A DNA stretch of 64,000 nt from Pareuzebyella sediminis. GTDB taxonomy: Bacteria; Bacteroidota; Bacteroidia; Flavobacteriales; Flavobacteriaceae. Location: NCBI RefSeq assembly GCF_008367235.1, contig NZ_VTZS01000003.1:620001-684000 (forward strand), read 5' to 3'. The notes beneath the pieces are model-generated. The model was not told where the DNA came from. It searched no databases and worked only from the letters and a program-made list of their open reading frames with translations. Of the stretch, positions 1-9,697 are shown piece by piece. Within the stretch, counting starts at the first letter, position 1. Each line of letters starts with the position of its first letter. Both the position numbers and the translations under genes were made by a program.

Positions 1-1161
1 CGTCAACCCGTTACCGAACCGTTACAATCGGGAATAAAGGCCATAGATGCCATGATCCCAGTGGGTCGCGGTCAACGTGAATTGGTCATCGGAGACCGTC
101 AAACGGGTAAAACCACGGTGTGTATCGATACGATACTTAACCAAAAGGAATTTTATGATGCCGGAGAACCTGTTTATTGTATCTATGTAGCGATTGGGCA
201 AAAAGCCTCTACGGTTGCGGCCATTGCCCAAACCTTGGAGGATAAGGGTGCCTTGGCTTATACCACCATCGTAGCGGCCAACGCTTCCGACCCGGCGCCA
301 ATGCAGGTTTATGCGCCTTTTGCCGGTGCTTCTATTGGAGAGTATTTTCGGGATACAGGACGTCCTGCATTAATTATTTATGATGATTTGTCAAAGCAAG
401 CAGTGGCGTATCGTGAGGTATCCCTTCTTTTAAGAAGGCCCCCGGGACGTGAGGCGTATCCAGGTGACGTTTTTTATCTGCACTCCAGATTATTGGAAAG
501 AGCGGCAAAGATTATTGATGATGATAGTATAGCCCAGAACATGAATGATTTGCCAGAGGTATTGAAACCCATGGTGAAAGGAGGAGGTTCTTTAACTGCC
601 TTGCCGATTATCGAAACTCAGGCGGGTGATGTCTCGGCCTATATTCCGACCAACGTGATTTCAATAACCGACGGACAGATATTCTTAGAGCAAGATCTTT
701 TCAACCAAGGGGTGCGGCCTGCGATCAACGTGGGTATTTCGGTATCACGTGTGGGAGGTAATGCGCAGATTAAATCAATGAAAAAAGTGGCGGGAACATT
801 AAAGCTTGATCAAGCGCAGTTCCGCGAACTGGAGGCATTTGCGAAATTTGGATCCGATCTTGATGCGGCTACGTTGAACGTTATCGAAAAAGGGCGACGC
901 AATGTAGAGATTTTGAAGCAAGCACAAAACGATCCGTTTACCGTTGAAAATCAGATTGCTATTATTTATGCAGGGTCAAAGAACTTGTTGCGAGACGTTC
1001 CGGTAGATAAAGTAAAGGAGTTTGAAAGGGATTATCTGGAATTTTTGAATGCCAAGCACCGCGATGTTTTAGACACCCTTAAGGCGGGCAAATTGACTGA
1101 TGAGGTGACCGATACGTTGACCGCTGTTGCAAAAGACCTTTCCGGTAAGTACAGAAGCTAG
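1..1161 (+). CDS. atpA: ATP synthase F1 subunit alpha (5' end outside window)
   Basis: Alpha subunit of the F1 catalytic head of F-type ATP synthase; it carries the non-catalytic nucleotide sites and contributes the arginine finger to the beta active site. The frame is open from base 1, so the gene starts upstream. The P-loop GDRQTGKT is at window codons 31-38, followed by the Walker B-like LIIYDD and the SVSRVGG segment that carries the arginine finger. By comparison with the usual ~510-525 residue family, roughly 140 N-terminal residues are missing because of the window edge, not because of truncation. It is followed after 77 bp by atpG, the normal atp operon order (alpha then gamma). Confidence 0.98.
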   Translation, partial: RQPVTEPLQSGIKAIDAMIPVGRGQRELVIGDRQTGKTTVCIDTILNQKEFYDAGEPVYCIYVAIGQKASTVAAIAQTLEDKGALAYTTIVAANASDPAPMQVYAPFAGASIGEYFRDTGRPALIIYDDLSKQAVAYREVSLLLRRPPGREAYPGDVFYLHSRLLERAAKIIDDDSIAQNMNDLPEVLKPMVKGGGSLTALPIIETQAGDVSAYIPTNVISITDGQIFLEQDLFNQGVRPAINVGISVSRVGGNAQIKSMKKVAGTLKLDQAQFRELEAFAKFGSDLDAATLNVIEKGRRNVEILKQAQNDPFTVENQIAIIYAGSKNLLRDVPVDKVKEFERDYLEFLNAKHRDVLDTLKAGKLTDEVTDTLTAVAKDLSGKYRS

Positions 1162-1238
1162 GTCGGGGAAACAGTTTGACGTGTAAAGTAGTTAATGAGT
1201 TAGCTGCTGAATACCAATTACTAAACACGAAACATTAG

Positions 1239-2099
1239 ATGGCCAATTTAAAGGAAATACGAAATAGAATTTCGTCGGTATCTTCGACGATGCAGATTAC
1301 AAGTGCCATGAAAATGGTGTCTGCGGCCAAATTAAAGAAGGCCCAAGACGCGATTACGGCCATGCGCCCTTATGCCGATAAGCTGACGGAACTCTTACAA
1401 GGGCTGAGCGCCATTATAGACGGTGATTCTGGTAGTAAGTATTCCGATAAGCGTGAGGTTAAAAAGGTTTTGATTGTGGCCATTACATCGAATAGGGGGT
1501 TGGCAGGAGCCTTTAATTCGAATATATTAAAGCAATGTACCGTATTGGCCAATGAGACGTATGCAGGAAAGCAGGTCGATTTTATGGCCATTGGCAAGAA
1601 AGCCAATGATTTTCTAAGAAAGAAGTCGACGGTCATAGCGAATCATAGCGGCGTGTACGAAGATTTAACTTTCGAGGCCGTCGCCGATATCGCTGAAGAG
1701 TTAATGGAGCGATTCACTTCGGGTGATTACGACAGAATCGATATCGTTTATAATAAATTTAAAAATGCGGCGACACAACTGGTAACCACTGAACAGTTCT
1801 TGCCTATTGTACCTGCGGAAGGCGATGGAAATTTGAGTGTAGATTATATTTTTGAACCTTCTAAGGTAGAAATTGTAGCTCAATTGATTCCTAAATCACT
1901 TAAAACACAGCTTTATAAGGGAATTCGTGATTCTTTCGCAAGCGAACACGGTGCCCGTATGACGGCCATGCACAAAGCTACCGATAATGCCACGGAATTA
2001 AGGGACCAGTTGAAACTGACCTATAATAAGGCAAGACAGGCAGCAATTACCAACGAAATTCTGGAAATTGTAGGAGGAGCGGAAGCCCTCAACGGCTAG
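1239..2099 (+). CDS. atpG: ATP synthase F1 subunit gamma
   Basis: Central rotor shaft of F1; couples proton flow to conformational change in the alpha/beta hexamer at the cytoplasmic face of the inner membrane. At 286 residues it has normal length. The N-terminal helix (MANLKEIRNRI, then ITSAMKMVSAAKL) and the C-terminal helix ending in EIVGGAEAL are the conserved coiled-coil halves of the family. It begins with ATG 77 bp after atpA and is the last gene of the operon here: an intrinsic terminator follows 40 bp downstream. In many bacteria atpD comes next; in Bacteroidota atpD and atpC are commonly encoded elsewhere, consistent with this end. Confidence 0.98.
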   Translation: MANLKEIRNRISSVSSTMQITSAMKMVSAAKLKKAQDAITAMRPYADKLTELLQGLSAIIDGDSGSKYSDKREVKKVLIVAITSNRGLAGAFNSNILKQCTVLANETYAGKQVDFMAIGKKANDFLRKKSTVIANHSGVYEDLTFEAVADIAEELMERFTSGDYDRIDIVYNKFKNAATQLVTTEQFLPIVPAEGDGNLSVDYIFEPSKVEIVAQLIPKSLKTQLYKGIRDSFASEHGARMTAMHKATDNATELRDQLKLTYNKARQAAITNEILEIVGGAEALNG

Positions 2100-2139
2100 A
2101 ATGGATGCGACGTCTTTTTTCTTTCAAAATACTGTAACT

Positions 2140-2170
2140 AAAAAACCTCATCTTTGCGTGAGGTTTTTTT
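2140..2170 (+). terminator. Intrinsic terminator of the atp operon
   Basis: Perfect 10-11 bp stem (AAAAACCTCA paired with TGAGGTTTTT) with an 8 nt loop, ending in a run of seven T. Placed 40 bp after the atpG stop and before the next gene. Confidence 0.85.
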
Positions 2171-2211
2171 ATAAATCTATCACTTAGGTTTCTTCGTAGG
2201 CTCGGGCTTTT

Positions 2212-3435
2212 ATGACATCTAAAAAATCAGCGCTACTTTTTATATTCATTACCATTTTAGTCGATGTAATTGGTATTGGCATCATTATTCCCATCATTCC
2301 GGATTTGATCATGGAACTAACGGGAGAGGGTGTACATAGGGCTGTAATCTATGGTATGTGGCTAACAACTACTTTTGCGGGAATGCAGTTTTTGTGTTCC
2401 CCGATTTTAGGAGAGATATCCGATCAGTACGGAAGGAGGCCTATACTTTTAATAGCCCTTTTAGGACTGAGCATCGATTATTTGATCCATGCTTGGGCAC
2501 CTACGATTACCTGGCTTTTTCTCGGACGTTTTCTTGCCGGTATAACGGGCGCTAGCTTTACCGTGGCGTCTGCTTATATTGCCGATATAAGCACCAAAGA
2601 GGAGAAGGCAAAGAATTTTGGCCTGATCGGAGCGGCTTTTGGTCTTGGCTTTATCATAGGTCCGGGGATAGGTGGTTTTTTTGGCAACCTCGATATTCGT
2701 TTACCGTTCTACATTGCGGCTGGCCTGACTTTTGCAAACTTTTTATTCGGTTGGTTTTTTGTTCCAGAGTCCCTAAAAGCGGAGAACAGGCGAAAGATTG
2801 TTTATAATAAAATGATACCTGGCGTATCTTTGGTAAGTCTTAAGAATTACAGAGGGGTTTTATTATTAATAACAGCTTTCTTTTTGGCAAACCTAGCCGG
2901 GCAAGCATTGCCCTCTACATGGTCGTACTATGGGATTGAACGTTATAATTGGAGTCCTAAGGAAATTGGGGTTTCCCTAATGGTGGTGGGCCTTTTGGTG
3001 GCAGTGGTTCAGGGTTTTCTGGTAGGGAAAGCCGTAAATAGGTTCGGAAAACGAAAGGTGATTACGATAGGCTTTATTCTCTGGACTATTGGAATGTTTT
3101 TATTCTCCTTGGCCTCCGAACCTTGGATGTTATATGCCTTTTTGATTCCCTATGCCTTAGGGGGGGTGGCCGGACCTACCATACAAGGGGTTATTTCAAA
3201 TGAGGTATCGGAAAAGGAACAAGGAAACTTGCAGGGGGCCATAACCGGCCTCCTAAGCGTAACATCGATTTTGGGACAACTCGTCTTCTCGCCGGTATTT
3301 TATTTTTTTATACGCCCTCATGGAGTCGTATATTTTCCAGGAGCTCCTTATGTTCTGGCTTCAATCTTTTTAATGACGGCCTTTATCTTTGCGTTGTGGG
3401 CCATGAGAAGAATGAATATTCAAAAAGGTGAATAA
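2212..3435 (+). CDS. MFS transporter, TCR/Tet-like drug:H+ antiporter family
   Basis: Inner-membrane major facilitator exporter, 407 residues with the hydrophobic pattern of 12 transmembrane helices. The cytoplasmic loop 2-3 motif [11 protein letters not shown] (residues 67-77) is MFS motif A, and the later [18 protein letters not shown] segment plus [12 protein letters not shown] match the antiporter motif C region seen in TetA-type proteins. Many Bacteroidota genomes carry such Tet-like exporters in the core genome; the substrate cannot be read from sequence and a resistance role should not be assumed. Single-gene unit: it lies after the atp terminator and 313 bp before the next gene. The start ATG has no strong Shine-Dalgarno, as is usual in this phylum. 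Confidence 0.85.
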   Translation: MTSKKSALLFIFITILVDVIGIGIIIPIIPDLIMELTGEGVHRAVIYGMWLTTTFAGMQFLCSPILGEISDQYGRRPILLIALLGLSIDYLIHAWAPTITWLFLGRFLAGITGASFTVASAYIADISTKEEKAKNFGLIGAAFGLGFIIGPGIGGFFGNLDIRLPFYIAAGLTFANFLFGWFFVPESLKAENRRKIVYNKMIPGVSLVSLKNYRGVLLLITAFFLANLAGQALPSTWSYYGIERYNWSPKEIGVSLMVVGLLVAVVQGFLVGKAVNRFGKRKVITIGFILWTIGMFLFSLASEPWMLYAFLIPYALGGVAGPTIQGVISNEVSEKEQGNLQGAITGLLSVTSILGQLVFSPVFYFFIRPHGVVYFPGAPYVLASIFLMTAFIFALWAMRRMNIQKGE

Positions 3436-3748
3436 TGGTTTTAACCCTATAGGTTTTTAGGGTGATGGGATAAAATGGGCTACTACAAAGCCAGATTATG
3501 GGAATTTATCTTCCTTAGTGGTAGTTAAATTATGAATGATAGACCACCTATTGCATACTATTTCTATAGATGAGTGGAGTTTAGGAAGGTTATAATAGGG
3601 CTCATGTCTGATATATAAGCAACGCTCCGCCATTATACTAAACGGTATTTTAAATGAATAAAACGTTTGCCTTCATAGTAGCCAAGATCTTATGGTACTT
3701 TGTCACATGGGTTTAAATGGGTACTTTTAGACTTTAAAAGGCGCCCTA
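3436..3748. other. Intergenic stretch, 313 bp
   Basis: No convincing gene, tRNA or repeat is seen. It is AT-rich with stop codons in all frames. The only supported element is a candidate promoter near its right end for the flippase gene. Confidence 0.5.
3700..3729 (+). promoter_or_regulatory. Candidate Bacteroidota-type promoter for the flippase gene
   Basis: TTG at 3700-3702, a 19 bp gap, then TACTTTTA at 3722-3729, one base off the TAnnTTTG -7 consensus of the primary sigma factor in Bacteroidota. It lies about 20 bp before the TTG start codon, giving a very short leader. Prediction only. Confidence 0.4.
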
Positions 3749-5236
3749 TTGAACCCTCTCAAAAAACTATTTAAACAAACAGCCATCTATGGTGTAGCTA
3801 CGGTATTACCGAGAATGCTATCCTTTATTTTAGTGCCTGTTTACACTTCGGTTCTAGTTACAGGGATGTATGGCGAGGTTTCTGTCATTTTCGCATGGTT
3901 CGCTATATTCAATGTGATATTGGCATACGGTATGGAAACCGCTTTTTTTAGATTCTATAATGGTTCTGATCAGAGGGCCACGGTGGTGTCAACATCCCTC
4001 CTTTCCATAGCTGGCAGTACCGCTGTATTTGTATTATTGGCCTTTCTTTTTCAAAAACCGATGGCCGCAGTAACTGATATTGAATTGAGGTATTTACGCT
4101 ATGCCATTTGTATATTGGCGTTAGATGCTCTGGTCATCATCCCTTTTGCATGGTTGAGGGCCAATGAAAAGCCCATGCAATATGCGATCGTTAAAATTTT
4201 AAATGTGGCCGTAAATCTGGGTCTGAATGTTTTTTTTCTCTTGGTCCTGCCCGAAATCGTACAAAACACACCGACGACCGCATGGGCCTGGATGTATCGC
4301 CCGAATTTTGAAATATCTTACATATTCATTTCCAATCTGATTGCAAGTAGTATTACATTGTTGTTGATGTTGAAGTTATATGTCAGTAATACCTATGTTT
4401 TTGACCGTGATTTATGGAAAAGAATGATGCGCTATGCTTGGCCCGTCTTAATTGCCGGTATTGCATTTACTATCAATGAGGTTTTCGACCGCATTCTATT
4501 GGAGAACCTACTCCCCGATGATATTGCGGAAAGTGAAGTGGGCAAATATTCGGCCTGTTATAAATTAGGATTGTTCATGACCCTTTTTGCAACCGCCTTT
4601 CGCATGGGAATAGAGCCTTTCTTTTTTAGCCATGCGGGATCGGAAAATCCACAAAAGGCCTATGCGCAGATTACCAATTATTTTGTGGTCTTGGGCAGCG
4701 TTATTCTTTTGGCAGTAGTAGTATATGCCGATGTGTTAAAGAAATTATTCGTAAGAAACGAGGCCTATTGGGACGCTATGGATATTGTACCACTTATAAT
4801 CTTGGCTAGTTTCTTTCTTGGTATTTACCACAACCTATCGGTTTGGTATAAAGTAACGGACAAGACACGCTATGGCGCTTTTATATCAGCTATTGGCGCC
4901 GTCATAACAATCGGTATAAATTATGCTTTCATTCCGGTAATCGGCTATATGGCCTCTGCAATTGCTACGGTACTCGCCTATGGGAGCATGATGGTTCTAT
5001 CATATTATTTTGGTAAATCGCGTTATCCCATTCCGTACAACTTTAGAAAAATTCTATTCTATCTGGGGATTTCCATTGTATTTTCTGCGTTATCCTTTTA
5101 TGTTTTTGATAGGAATATTTATATCGGAAGTAGCTTACTTTTGTTATTCTTAGGCTTGGTGTTTAAGTTGGAAAATGATACGTTGAAACAAATATTTTTT
5201 AGCCGTACAAAAAGAACGAACGTAACCCCTAAATAA
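3749..5236 (+). CDS. Polysaccharide flippase-like membrane protein (MOP superfamily, Wzx/MurJ-like)
   Basis: Integral membrane protein of 495 residues with a 12-14 helix pattern, related to Wzx/RfbX O-antigen flippases and MATE-fold exporters, which flip lipid-linked glycans across the inner membrane. The N-terminus (MNPLKKLFKQTAIYG, then ATVLPRMLSF) is typical of the flavobacterial 'polysaccharide biosynthesis protein' family. The start must be TTG at 3749: an in-frame TAG lies at 3728-3730 and no ATG occurs between; AAAGG at 3737-3741 is a plausible ribosome binding site. No glycosyltransferase genes are adjacent, so the lipid-linked substrate is unknown. It is followed 69 bp later by dut. 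Confidence 0.8.
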   Translation: MNPLKKLFKQTAIYGVATVLPRMLSFILVPVYTSVLVTGMYGEVSVIFAWFAIFNVILAYGMETAFFRFYNGSDQRATVVSTSLLSIAGSTAVFVLLAFLFQKPMAAVTDIELRYLRYAICILALDALVIIPFAWLRANEKPMQYAIVKILNVAVNLGLNVFFLLVLPEIVQNTPTTAWAWMYRPNFEISYIFISNLIASSITLLLMLKLYVSNTYVFDRDLWKRMMRYAWPVLIAGIAFTINEVFDRILLENLLPDDIAESEVGKYSACYKLGLFMTLFATAFRMGIEPFFFSHAGSENPQKAYAQITNYFVVLGSVILLAVVVYADVLKKLFVRNEAYWDAMDIVPLIILASFFLGIYHNLSVWYKVTDKTRYGAFISAIGAVITIGINYAFIPVIGYMASAIATVLAYGSMMVLSYYFGKSRYPIPYNFRKILFYLGISIVFSALSFYVFDRNIYIGSSLLLLFLGLVFKLENDTLKQIFFSRTKRTNVTPK

Positions 5237-5305
5237 AAACGCAATCGGGTGTTCATACATCTATTCATTTCCTATAGGTGATTAAACTCTCTTAACCGTA
5301 TAATT

Positions 5306-5740
5306 ATGAATGTAAAAATCATTAACAAGTCCGCCCATAATCTCCCAAACTACGAGACACAGGCGTCTGCAGGAATGGATCTGCGTGCCAATATTTCGTC
5401 AGCTGTCACGTTAGAACCTTTGGAGCGGGCCATCATCAAAACAGGACTTTTTATAGAATTGCCCATAGGCGTAGAGGCCCAAGTAAGGCCAAGAAGCGGT
5501 TTGGCAGCAAAGAAAGGTATTACCGTACTGAACGCACCTGGAACGATAGATGCGGATTATCGCGGTGAGATTGGCGTGATTTTGGTTAACCTATCCAAAG
5601 AACCTTTTACCATTGAAAATGGGGAGCGAATCGCACAACTTGTGATTGCAAGACATGAAAGGGCCGAATGGGTACCGGTCGAAGAATTATCCTTAACTTC
5701 AAGAGGACAGGGTGGTTTCGGAAGTACTGGCACAAAATAG
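5306..5740 (+). CDS. dut: Deoxyuridine 5'-triphosphate nucleotidohydrolase (dUTPase)
   Basis: Hydrolyses dUTP to dUMP and pyrophosphate, keeping uracil out of DNA and supplying dUMP to thymidylate synthase. It is 144 residues long, the normal size for the homotrimeric class. All five family motifs are visible: AGMDLRA (22-28), the PRSGLAAK segment (about 62-69), [13 protein letters not shown] (76-88, with the catalytic Asp and binding Tyr), GERIAQLVI, and the glycine-rich C-terminal arm [10 protein letters not shown] that closes over the active site. ATG start; probably cotranscribed with the downstream TPR gene (67 bp gap to the preferred start). Confidence 0.97.
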   Translation: MNVKIINKSAHNLPNYETQASAGMDLRANISSAVTLEPLERAIIKTGLFIELPIGVEAQVRPRSGLAAKKGITVLNAPGTIDADYRGEIGVILVNLSKEPFTIENGERIAQLVIARHERAEWVPVEELSLTSRGQGGFGSTGTK

Positions 5741-5807
5741 GCCCCTTAAAGTTAAGTCGTAAGACGTAAACTACTTTGGTGACCAGCATATGTATCGATT
5801 AAGGATA

Positions 5808-6740
5808 ATGAAAACATTTTTTATAACATTTTGTTTCATGAAATTATTTCTTACACCTATTTTGGGGCAAGAGACTCCTGAATTTGAAGTTCAGGAAAGT
5901 GCAGAGCTGTTTCTTGAAGCGTATTCCGATGAATTTCAGGAGAATTTTTTCGAAGCATTGAAACAAAAGGGTATTGAAAATTATGACAAGGCTATTAACT
6001 ATTTGTTAGAATGCAAACGAATTGATCCCTCTAACCGCGTCGTAGACCATGAATTGGCAAAGGTTTATCTTGAAGAGAAGCAATACCCCCTGGCCGAAGA
6101 GTATAGCTTAACTGCATTACGGGCCGATCCTGAGAACCTGTGGTATACCGATACCTTTGTGAAAACTTTGCTTAAACAAGGAAAATCTATTGACAAGGTC
6201 AAATCGGAGCTTCCTTTTGGGTCTTCAAAGTTTGAAGAAAATTTGGCGTGGGTCTTTTTCAAAAGAAAAAATTACGAGGTCGCACTTTCCATTTTAAAGG
6301 CGGCCAAGAAATCGGATTTCACGACCCAACTCTCTTCAAGAATCAACGACTCTATTGAACTGAAGGATAAGGAGGCTACCCAAGAAGGCTTGTCCGGGGC
6401 GGATGAAGGATTTGCAGCTTCTGATTCTTTAGAAGATTATAAAAATCGAATAGAAACATTACTGTCCGCTAATAGTGCTTCGGCACTAGAGAAAATCTCC
6501 CAAGAGGCGTTGGAAATATATCCCTCTCAACCCTATTTTTATTACGCACATGGTTATGCCCTCTTAAGAAATGCAAAATATCAAGAGGCGATAGATACTA
6601 TGGAAGCAGGTTTGGATTATTTGTTTGATGATGACGTGCTCGCCAACAAGATGTATCAAGAACTGGCCGAGGCTTATAATTCCATTAACAATTCCGTCAA
6701 GGCAAATATGTATCTTCGTAAGATAAAACCGGGGTTCTAA
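5808..6740 (+). CDS. Exported tetratricopeptide-repeat protein
   Basis: About 310 residues. The ATG at 5808 is preferred over the in-frame ATG at 5790 because it gives a clean signal peptide (MK, hydrophobic core, then GQ at the cleavage region) and has TAAGG just upstream. The mature part is helical with TPR-like units, for example the IENYDKAINYLLECKRIDP, AEEYSLTALRADPEN and NAKYQEAIDTMEAG segments. It probably acts as a periplasmic or surface scaffold. It is immediately followed by a DUF4292 lipoprotein and an EnvC-like protein; this three-gene envelope cluster recurs in Flavobacteriia, suggesting a shared role in cell wall or outer membrane maintenance. No catalytic function is visible. 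Confidence 0.8.
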   Translation: MKTFFITFCFMKLFLTPILGQETPEFEVQESAELFLEAYSDEFQENFFEALKQKGIENYDKAINYLLECKRIDPSNRVVDHELAKVYLEEKQYPLAEEYSLTALRADPENLWYTDTFVKTLLKQGKSIDKVKSELPFGSSKFEENLAWVFFKRKNYEVALSILKAAKKSDFTTQLSSRINDSIELKDKEATQEGLSGADEGFAASDSLEDYKNRIETLLSANSASALEKISQEALEIYPSQPYFYYAHGYALLRNAKYQEAIDTMEAGLDYLFDDDVLANKMYQELAEAYNSINNSVKANMYLRKIKPGF

Positions 6741-6752
6741 ATCTGTAATAGC

Positions 6753-7553
6753 ATGAGGGCAACAGTGTATCGTAGCGTAAGAAGAGTAATTTTGGGAGCC
6801 GTTTTTGCCACCTTGGTTCTTTCCTGTAAATCAACGAACGTACTTTCCGATGGAACTGCCAATGCCAAACTTTCGGCAAAGATGGTCATTAAAGAACATT
6901 ACGATAAAGCTATAGATTTTAAGACCCTTAGCGGAAAAGTGAGAATTGATTACAGCGATGGGGAAGCCTCGCAAGGTGTTTCGGTAAGTCTACGAATGGA
7001 AAAGGACAAAGCTATCTGGATGAGCGCCCCTCTAGGAATGGTCAAAGCATTTATAACGCCTAACAGGGTTACTTTTTACAATAAATTGCAGAACGAATAC
7101 TTTGACGGCGACTTCAGTTATCTGAGCAAATATTTGGGCACTGAACTGAATTTTGAGCAAGTGCAAAGCCTTCTTTTGGGCCAAGCTCTTTTTAACCTGA
7201 AAGAGAACCGGTACGACTTGGCCGTTGTCAATGGTACCTATCGGCTTAAACCTAAAAGGCCTTTGGAACTTTTCAAGGTTCTTTTTGATATTGAACCTAA
7301 AAATTTTAGGATAGCTTCACAACAGCTGTCCCAGCCATTAAGAAAGCGGCTATTACAGGTGAACTATACCGACTATCAGAAAATTCATAAATGGATCTTG
7401 CCTCAAGAAATCACTGTAGCTGCCATAGACGGTAATCAACGTAATACCATAGATATTGAATATCGCAATATTGAATTTAACCGCCCGATCAATTTCCCCT
7501 ATAAAATACCAAAGGGTTTTAAAGAAATCGTTTTAGAGCAAGATGCGCGTTAG
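6753..7553 (+). CDS. DUF4292-family lipoprotein
   Basis: 266 residues with a lipoprotein signal peptide ending in LVLSC (lipobox), so probably anchored to the outer membrane. The remainder fits the DUF4292 family: beta-rich, with the motif region around KAIWMSAPLGMVKAFITP and a conserved KNFRI segment. The alternating-strand character is reminiscent of the LolA/LolB half-barrel fold, but that is inference. It starts 12 bp after the TPR gene and its last 11 bases overlap the first codons of the EnvC-like gene, so the three are translationally coupled. This makes a role linked to peptidoglycan or lipoprotein handling plausible; no enzyme motif is seen. Confidence 0.8.
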   Translation: MRATVYRSVRRVILGAVFATLVLSCKSTNVLSDGTANAKLSAKMVIKEHYDKAIDFKTLSGKVRIDYSDGEASQGVSVSLRMEKDKAIWMSAPLGMVKAFITPNRVTFYNKLQNEYFDGDFSYLSKYLGTELNFEQVQSLLLGQALFNLKENRYDLAVVNGTYRLKPKRPLELFKVLFDIEPKNFRIASQQLSQPLRKRLLQVNYTDYQKIHKWILPQEITVAAIDGNQRNTIDIEYRNIEFNRPINFPYKIPKGFKEIVLEQDAR

Positions 7554-8772
7554 ACATCACTACACCCTGATTCTCCTGATCTGCTTTTCCCTAGCGGGGC
7601 ATGTACTTTTGGCTCAGACCGATCAACAGGAAACTTTGGAGTTGCGCCGCAAACAATTGCAAAAGGAAATAGAACAAATCAACTATTTACTGTTTGCCCA
7701 GAAAAAGGAGCGAGGTAACATCATCGATCAAATGGAGGGTCTTGATAATAAAATCAATGTGCGCCAAAAACTTATTAACGTGACCGATCAACAGTCGAAT
7801 TTGTTGAATCAAAAAATAAATGCAAACATAAAGGATATTGCTGACCTCAAAGATGAATTGAATAAACTAAAAGAGGATTACGGAATGATGATTCGCGAAT
7901 CTTATGAGAGTAAGATACAGCAAAGTAAACTGATGTTTTTATTGTCGTCGGAAACTTTTTATCAGGCTTTCAAACGATTCCAATATATAAAACAATATAC
8001 CGATTTTCGGCGAAAACAAGGAGAGCAGATTTTGATAAAAACCGAAGAACTCACCGAGCTTAATATTAAACTTACCCAACAGCGCAAGGAAAAGGAGCGG
8101 CTCTTAGCCGAAAATCGCAGGGTAAAGAACGAAATGGTTGCCGAAATGAAAGCACAACAAGAGTTATTGGGTGCCATTCGTAAAAATGAGACTAAATATG
8201 CCGCTCAAATCAGAAGTAAGCAGCGGCAGGCGAAGGAAATTGATGAACAAATAGAGCGGCTTATAAGAGAAGCCATTGCAGCCGCAAATCGGGACTCAGA
8301 AAAGGAGAGTAACGATCCGAGTAAATTTCTTCTCACCCCAGAGGCGGCTATTTTGGCCAATAGCTTTTCGGCCAATAAGGGTAAATTGATTTGGCCGGTA
8401 GAGAAAGGGTTTAAAAGTCAGGGTTTCGGAGTGTATGCCGATGCTATCTACCCAGGCATCAAGCATGAAAGCAACGGAGTTATCATTACTACGGAACAAG
8501 GCTCTAAGGCCAGGGCAGTTTTTCGAGGGGAAGTTATCGCTATATTATCGATTCCCGGTGGCAATAAGGCGGTACAGCTCAAGCATGGTAATTATATCAG
8601 TACGTATTACAATCTTTCGAACATTTACGTTAAAAAGGGAGATAGGGTCGAGGCAAAGGCTGAACTGGGCGATATATATACCAATCGGTTTAATGGTCAA
8701 ACCAGGCTAAAGTTTTATCTTCACCAAGATACCGCTAAACTCAATCCAGAGGAGTGGATATTTCAACTTTGA
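7543..8772 (+). CDS. EnvC-like murein hydrolase activator (degenerate M23/LytM domain)
   Basis: 409 residues: signal peptide (cleavage near LLAQ), long coiled coil (about residues 28-250) and a C-terminal LytM/M23 domain (about 280-405). The zinc-ligand motifs of active M23 peptidases are changed: the usual HxxxD reads HESNG, the HGxYxxxYxHL motif reads HGNYISTYYNLS with Asn in place of His, and the final LHFE-type motif reads LKFYLHQ. Loss of ligands in a coiled-coil/LytM protein is the hallmark of EnvC, which activates amidases allosterically rather than cutting cell wall itself. It overlaps the DUF4292 gene by 11 bp. Partner amidase is not in this window. Confidence 0.85.
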   Translation: MRVRHHYTLILLICFSLAGHVLLAQTDQQETLELRRKQLQKEIEQINYLLFAQKKERGNIIDQMEGLDNKINVRQKLINVTDQQSNLLNQKINANIKDIADLKDELNKLKEDYGMMIRESYESKIQQSKLMFLLSSETFYQAFKRFQYIKQYTDFRRKQGEQILIKTEELTELNIKLTQQRKEKERLLAENRRVKNEMVAEMKAQQELLGAIRKNETKYAAQIRSKQRQAKEIDEQIERLIREAIAAANRDSEKESNDPSKFLLTPEAAILANSFSANKGKLIWPVEKGFKSQGFGVYADAIYPGIKHESNGVIITTEQGSKARAVFRGEVIAILSIPGGNKAVQLKHGNYISTYYNLSNIYVKKGDRVEAKAELGDIYTNRFNGQTRLKFYLHQDTAKLNPEEWIFQL

Positions 8773-8831
8773 AGCACTTGACTTTTTGCTAGATACAATT
8801 GAATATATAATCAATAGCCATATTTTAGACT

Positions 8832-9668
8832 ATGAAAACTATTACTGATCTTCAAGGCTCTTTTGAACTTCACAACGGCGTTAGAATGCCCTATTTGGGT
8901 TTAGGCACCTATCAGGCCGATAATGATGAGGAAGTAGTACATGCGGTCAAGTATGCCTTGAAAATGGGCTATCGACATATTGATACCGCAGCTTTATACA
9001 ATAATGAAGAAGGGGTAGGACGAGGTATTTTGGAAAGCAATGTCGATCGTGAGGCTGTTTTCGTAGTGAGCAAAGTCTGGAATACCGATCAAGGCTATGA
9101 CAACACTTTAAAGGCATTTGAGGCTAGTCTAAAGCGGTTGAACCTGGAGTACCTAGACCTCTATTTAATACACTGGCCAGTCGTAGAGAAATATAAGGAT
9201 ACCTGGCGTGCGTTTGAAACCTTGTACAAAGAAAAACGGGTTCGGGCTATTGGGGTAAGCAATTTTTTGCGGCACCACCTAGAAGATCTCATGAAAGATA
9301 CCGAAGTGAATCCTATGGTCAACCAAATGGAATTTCACCCGCATCTCGTACAACAAGAGCTTATCGATTACTGTGACACAAATGGAATTCAATACGAAGC
9401 GTGGTCTCCTTTTATGCAAGGAAAGCTCTTTCAATTGGATATCACCGCAGATTTAGAGAAAAAATACAATAAATCGGCCGCTCAGATTGTGCTACGCTGG
9501 AATTTACAAAAAGGTGTGGTAACGATTCCAAAATCAGTACATGAAAACCGTATTAAGTCAAACGCAGAGGTCTTTGATTTTGAACTTTCCGAGCAAGAGC
9601 TCGCTTACCTCGATAGCTTTGACAAAGGTAAGCGTAACGGTCCTGATCCTGATAACTTTAGCTTTTAA
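8832..9668 (+). CDS. Aldo/keto reductase
   Basis: NADPH-dependent carbonyl reductase of the AKR superfamily ((alpha/beta)8 barrel), 278 residues, cytosolic. The catalytic tetrad is intact: Asp51 and Tyr56 in RHIDTAALYNNE, Lys81 in VVSKVWN, His114 in YLIHWPV. The AKR signature GVSNF and the cofactor-binding IPKSVHENRIKSN segment near the C-terminus are also present. Sequence style is that of the 2,5-diketo-D-gluconate reductase/methylglyoxal reductase group, but substrate range cannot be set. It stands alone, convergent with the thioesterase gene (stop codons about 29 bp apart). Confidence 0.93.
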   Translation: MKTITDLQGSFELHNGVRMPYLGLGTYQADNDEEVVHAVKYALKMGYRHIDTAALYNNEEGVGRGILESNVDREAVFVVSKVWNTDQGYDNTLKAFEASLKRLNLEYLDLYLIHWPVVEKYKDTWRAFETLYKEKRVRAIGVSNFLRHHLEDLMKDTEVNPMVNQMEFHPHLVQQELIDYCDTNGIQYEAWSPFMQGKLFQLDITADLEKKYNKSAAQIVLRWNLQKGVVTIPKSVHENRIKSNAEVFDFELSEQELAYLDSFDKGKRNGPDPDNFSF

Positions 9669-9697
9669 GAGAACAATTTTTCAGAAGATATATATCA

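Noticed and set aside
2212-3435. Acquired tetracycline resistance gene
   Set aside because: Motifs show only the Tet-like MFS subfamily; base composition and context match the neighbouring core genes, so resistance cannot be claimed.
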